Of a DNA stretch of 64,000 nt, positions 61,929-64,000 are shown one piece after another. The position numbers were made by a program, and so were the translations under genes. The DNA is from Paenibacillus qinlingensis. Lineage in GTDB: Bacteria; Bacillota; Bacilli; Paenibacillales; NBRC-103111. The DNA lies in NCBI RefSeq assembly GCF_013204845.1, contig NZ_JABMKY010000003.1, positions 523,907-587,906 of the forward strand, in the 5' to 3' direction. Below the pieces are notes generated by a model that saw only the letters and a list, made by a program, of their open reading frames with translations, searched no databases and was not told the origin of the DNA. How positions within the stretch are numbered: the stretch's first letter is position 1; each line of letters starts with the position of its first letter.

Positions 61929-63770
61929 GTGGATGTATTCAGGCAACTGAAGCCATATTTTTGGCCAGAGAAAAAACTGTTTTTTGGAGCTATTGCATGT
62001 CTTGCAATCGCTACCGCGCTCGGCTTGGTGTACCCCAATTTACTTCGCTATTTGATTGACGAAGTCATCACCAAGAAGCAATTTGACCTGGTGCCGCGCT
62101 TGGCACTGATCGTTGTTCTAGTCGTTTCTACGAAAGGGATGTTTCAGTTCTTACATGGTTTATGCGGGGGTCGTTTAGGAAACCGTGTTGCATTCCACTT
62201 ACGGAATGCGCTTTACAAAAAGCTGCAATATTTATCTTTTCAGTATTACGATCAAGCTAGAACGGGAGATCTAATGTCCAGGTTGACAGCTGATTTAGAA
62301 GCGATTCGCCAATTTATTGGTTTTGGCTTCGCGCAAATTCTGAATGTGTTGTTGATGCTCGTTTTCGGAATGGCCATGATGTTCTCCATCAGTTGGAAGT
62401 TAGCTTTACTTACGATGATCACGATGCCGTTTCTGGCATTTACGGCAGTACGCTTTGAAGGCAAAATTCACCCTGCTTTCCGGATGGTACGTCAGTCCCT
62501 TAGCACGATGACGACGGCTGTTCAGGAAAATATTACAGGTGTACGGACGGTTAAATCTTTTGCTCGCGAACCCCATGAGGTTGCCAAGTTTGCAGCACGC
62601 AATGAAGATTATAAGTCCATGAATATTGGATCGTCAGGGATTTGGGCCAAGTATTTTCCAATCATGGAAATTCTAGCGAACTTGAGTGTTGTTATTTTGC
62701 TCGGTGCTGGCGGATACATGGTTATTGACGGGACGATTTCACTAGGTGAATTGGTAGCCTGCTTTAGTCTCATTTGGTACATAATCGGTCCGATGTGGGG
62801 ACTTGGTTTTCACATTAATAACTTTACACAAACGAAAGCATCTGGTGAAAAAATTCTAGAAGTTCTACATCACTACATGCATGTCAAAGATAGCGAAAAC
62901 GCGGCAGCCCTAACAAAGGTTGATGGGCATGTGCGATTCGATCATGTAACTTTCGCGTATCCAGAGAAACAGCCGGCTCTGTATGATTTTACTTTGGATG
63001 CACCTCCAGGTTCCGTAATTGGGCTTCTAGGAAGCACAGGTTCTGGGAAGACTACCGTGATTTCACTGCTCATGAGAGCTTATAACGTCAAAGAAGGTAA
63101 GGTCATGCTGGATGGGAAGGATATTCGATCCTTGCAGCTTGAAAGCTACCGTAGCCAAATTTCAACAGTTTTCCAAGAAACGTTCTTATTTTCATCAACT
63201 ATTCGTAACAATATCGCTTATGGCCGCAAAGATGTAACGATGGATGAGATTATCCGAGCAGCTAAATTAGCCAAAGCACATGACTTCATTTCGGAGCTGC
63301 CTGAAGGCTATGACACCTTAGTTGGTGAACGTGGACTTGGACTTTCTGGTGGACAAAAGCAGCGGATTGCGATCGCAAGAGCCTTGATCAAAGATCCGAA
63401 AATTCTCGTATTAGATGATGCCACGAGCGCGGTTGATATGGAAACTGAGCATGAGATTCAAGCTGGTTTTGGTGAAGTTATGGCAGGACGTACGACGTTT
63501 ATCATCGCTCACCGGATTTCTTCATTGAAACACGCGGATGAAATTATTGTACTTGATAAAGGAAGAGTCATCCAAAGAGGTACGCATCAAGAACTCTTAC
63601 AGCAAGACGGCTTATACCGTCAAACGTATGACATTCAATATGCAGACGGACCGCAAAATCAAACGGCACAGAACCAAGCAGCTGTTGGCCGTGAAGAAGG
63701 TTCTTCTCAGGAATCCATAGATGCCAAAGTAAATCCAATCGCTAAACCAGAAAGAAGGTTGGCAAATTGA
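61929..63770 (+). CDS. ABC exporter half-transporter A (YfiB/BmrC-type)
   Basis: 613 residues from GTG 61929 (AAGGAGGG at 61914). Six membrane segments (about 15-290) are followed by a nucleotide-binding domain: Walker A GLLGSTGSGKTTV (about 365), Q-loop VFQETFLFSS, signature LSGGQKQR, Walker B ILVLDDATSAVD, His AHR. Here the residue after Walker B Asp is Asp (LDDA) instead of Glu, so the ATP site it contributes may be degenerate, as is common in heterodimeric exporters. A second half-transporter begins at its stop codon. The substrate is unknown; lipid or drug efflux is the family pattern. Confidence 0.92.
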   Translation: MDVFRQLKPYFWPEKKLFFGAIACLAIATALGLVYPNLLRYLIDEVITKKQFDLVPRLALIVVLVVSTKGMFQFLHGLCGGRLGNRVAFHLRNALYKKLQYLSFQYYDQARTGDLMSRLTADLEAIRQFIGFGFAQILNVLLMLVFGMAMMFSISWKLALLTMITMPFLAFTAVRFEGKIHPAFRMVRQSLSTMTTAVQENITGVRTVKSFAREPHEVAKFAARNEDYKSMNIGSSGIWAKYFPIMEILANLSVVILLGAGGYMVIDGTISLGELVACFSLIWYIIGPMWGLGFHINNFTQTKASGEKILEVLHHYMHVKDSENAAALTKVDGHVRFDHVTFAYPEKQPALYDFTLDAPPGSVIGLLGSTGSGKTTVISLLMRAYNVKEGKVMLDGKDIRSLQLESYRSQISTVFQETFLFSSTIRNNIAYGRKDVTMDEIIRAAKLAKAHDFISELPEGYDTLVGERGLGLSGGQKQRIAIARALIKDPKILVLDDATSAVDMETEHEIQAGFGEVMAGRTTFIIAHRISSLKHADEIIVLDKGRVIQRGTHQELLQQDGLYRQTYDIQYADGPQNQTAQNQAAVGREEGSSQESIDAKVNPIAKPERRLAN

Positions 63771-64000
63771 GTACTACATCGAAGCAAGCTGATGCAGCTT
63801 CAACCAATCCAGATTCTCAAACAGGGCACCGCTTTGTTTATCAAGATGATGAACTAATCGAAAAGCCTTTTGACTGGGGCCAATTAAAACGTTTGTTTGG
63901 TTATATGAAGCCTTATCGTAAACAAATGTTGCCGATTATCATAACTATGATGCTTTTAGGCGCGATTACGAAATTGACAGTTCCACTTCTCATCAGTAAA
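63767..64000 (+). CDS. ABC exporter half-transporter B (3' end outside window)
   Basis: Starts at TTG 63767, overlapping the TGA of the preceding gene (TTGA), with GAAGG 9 bases upstream. The visible 78 residues have a Ser/Thr/Gln-rich start, then FDWGQLKRLFGYMKPYRKQM and the beginning of the first membrane segment (LPIIITMMLLGAI), the usual entry of an exporter half. Overlapping tandem halves of this type form obligatory heterodimers, in Bacillus YfiB/YfiC or BmrC/BmrD. The ATPase part lies outside the window. Confidence 0.88.
   Translation, partial: MSTTSKQADAASTNPDSQTGHRFVYQDDELIEKPFDWGQLKRLFGYMKPYRKQMLPIIITMMLLGAITKLTVPLLISK

Noticed and set aside
61796..62059. 87-codon plus-strand frame before the ABC exporter
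   Set aside because: Overlaps the exporter start in another frame; no homology seen.

Overview
The window looks like a chromosomal segment of a Gram-positive, endospore-forming-type Bacillota, most likely Paenibacillus or a close relative. The evidence is strong AGGAGG-type ribosome binding sites, two T-box leaders, SLH-domain surface proteins, Bacillus-type methionine salvage genes (mtnW/X/B/E/U), a YpmB–AsnS–DnaD neighbourhood, a GerMN lipoprotein and a double-headed bacterial dynamin. I see no rRNA, tRNA, phage, IS element or CRISPR array. The genus is an inference from gene content.

Layout. 1-8.9 kb: end of a DUF47/PhoU-like gene (minus), then on the plus strand an MTA/SAH deaminase, a YpmB-like protein, a membrane-anchored protein coupled to a short FtsH-like protease, a 3-hydroxybutyryl-CoA dehydrogenase coupled to acetate kinase, then asnS and dnaD. 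8.9-9.8 kb: a gene-free, repeat-bearing stretch. 9.8-17.8 kb (minus): a seven-gene run proB-proS-proA-proC-mtnW-mtnX-mtnB behind a T-box leader, linking proline synthesis, proline charging and methionine salvage. 17.8-20.6 kb: divergent mtnE and dinB-like/mtnU genes. 20.6-23.1 kb: a MITE-like element, a glycine T-box and glyS, converging with a cysteine-dioxygenase-like gene. 23.6-24.5 kb: an unusual GAF-LuxR regulator.

25.1-43.8 kb: a large Gram-positive type IV pilus locus, all on the plus strand: VanW-like protein, PilB, PilC, major pilin, PilM, PilN, PilO, PilT, an SLH protein, a secreted VWA protein, three prepilin-like proteins, a CheY-type protein with a long acidic tail, prepilin peptidase, and a methyl-accepting chemotaxis protein. 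It carries the core machine for making and retracting pili plus candidate surface, tip and signalling parts. It has no secretin, as expected without an outer membrane.

43.8-48.4 kb (minus): a DUF5658 membrane protein, a LysR regulator, and a Fur-controlled siderophore-iron permease and binding lipoprotein. 48.5-50.6 kb: leuCD. 50.6-51.8 kb: a gene-free stretch with an inverted repeat, a 14-bp minisatellite and the second copy of the dispersed repeat seen at 9.2 kb. 51.8-56.7 kb: cell-envelope genes (amidase, GerMN lipoprotein, SLH repeat protein). 56.9-64 kb: nth, a small unknown gene, dynamin dynA, and a heterodimeric ABC exporter whose second gene runs off the window.

The most interesting material is the type IV pilus locus with its built-in signalling and surface proteins, the unusual response regulator with an internal start site, and several intergenic repeats. 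Positions and motifs were read by eye; family assignments come from recognised motifs, not database searches.
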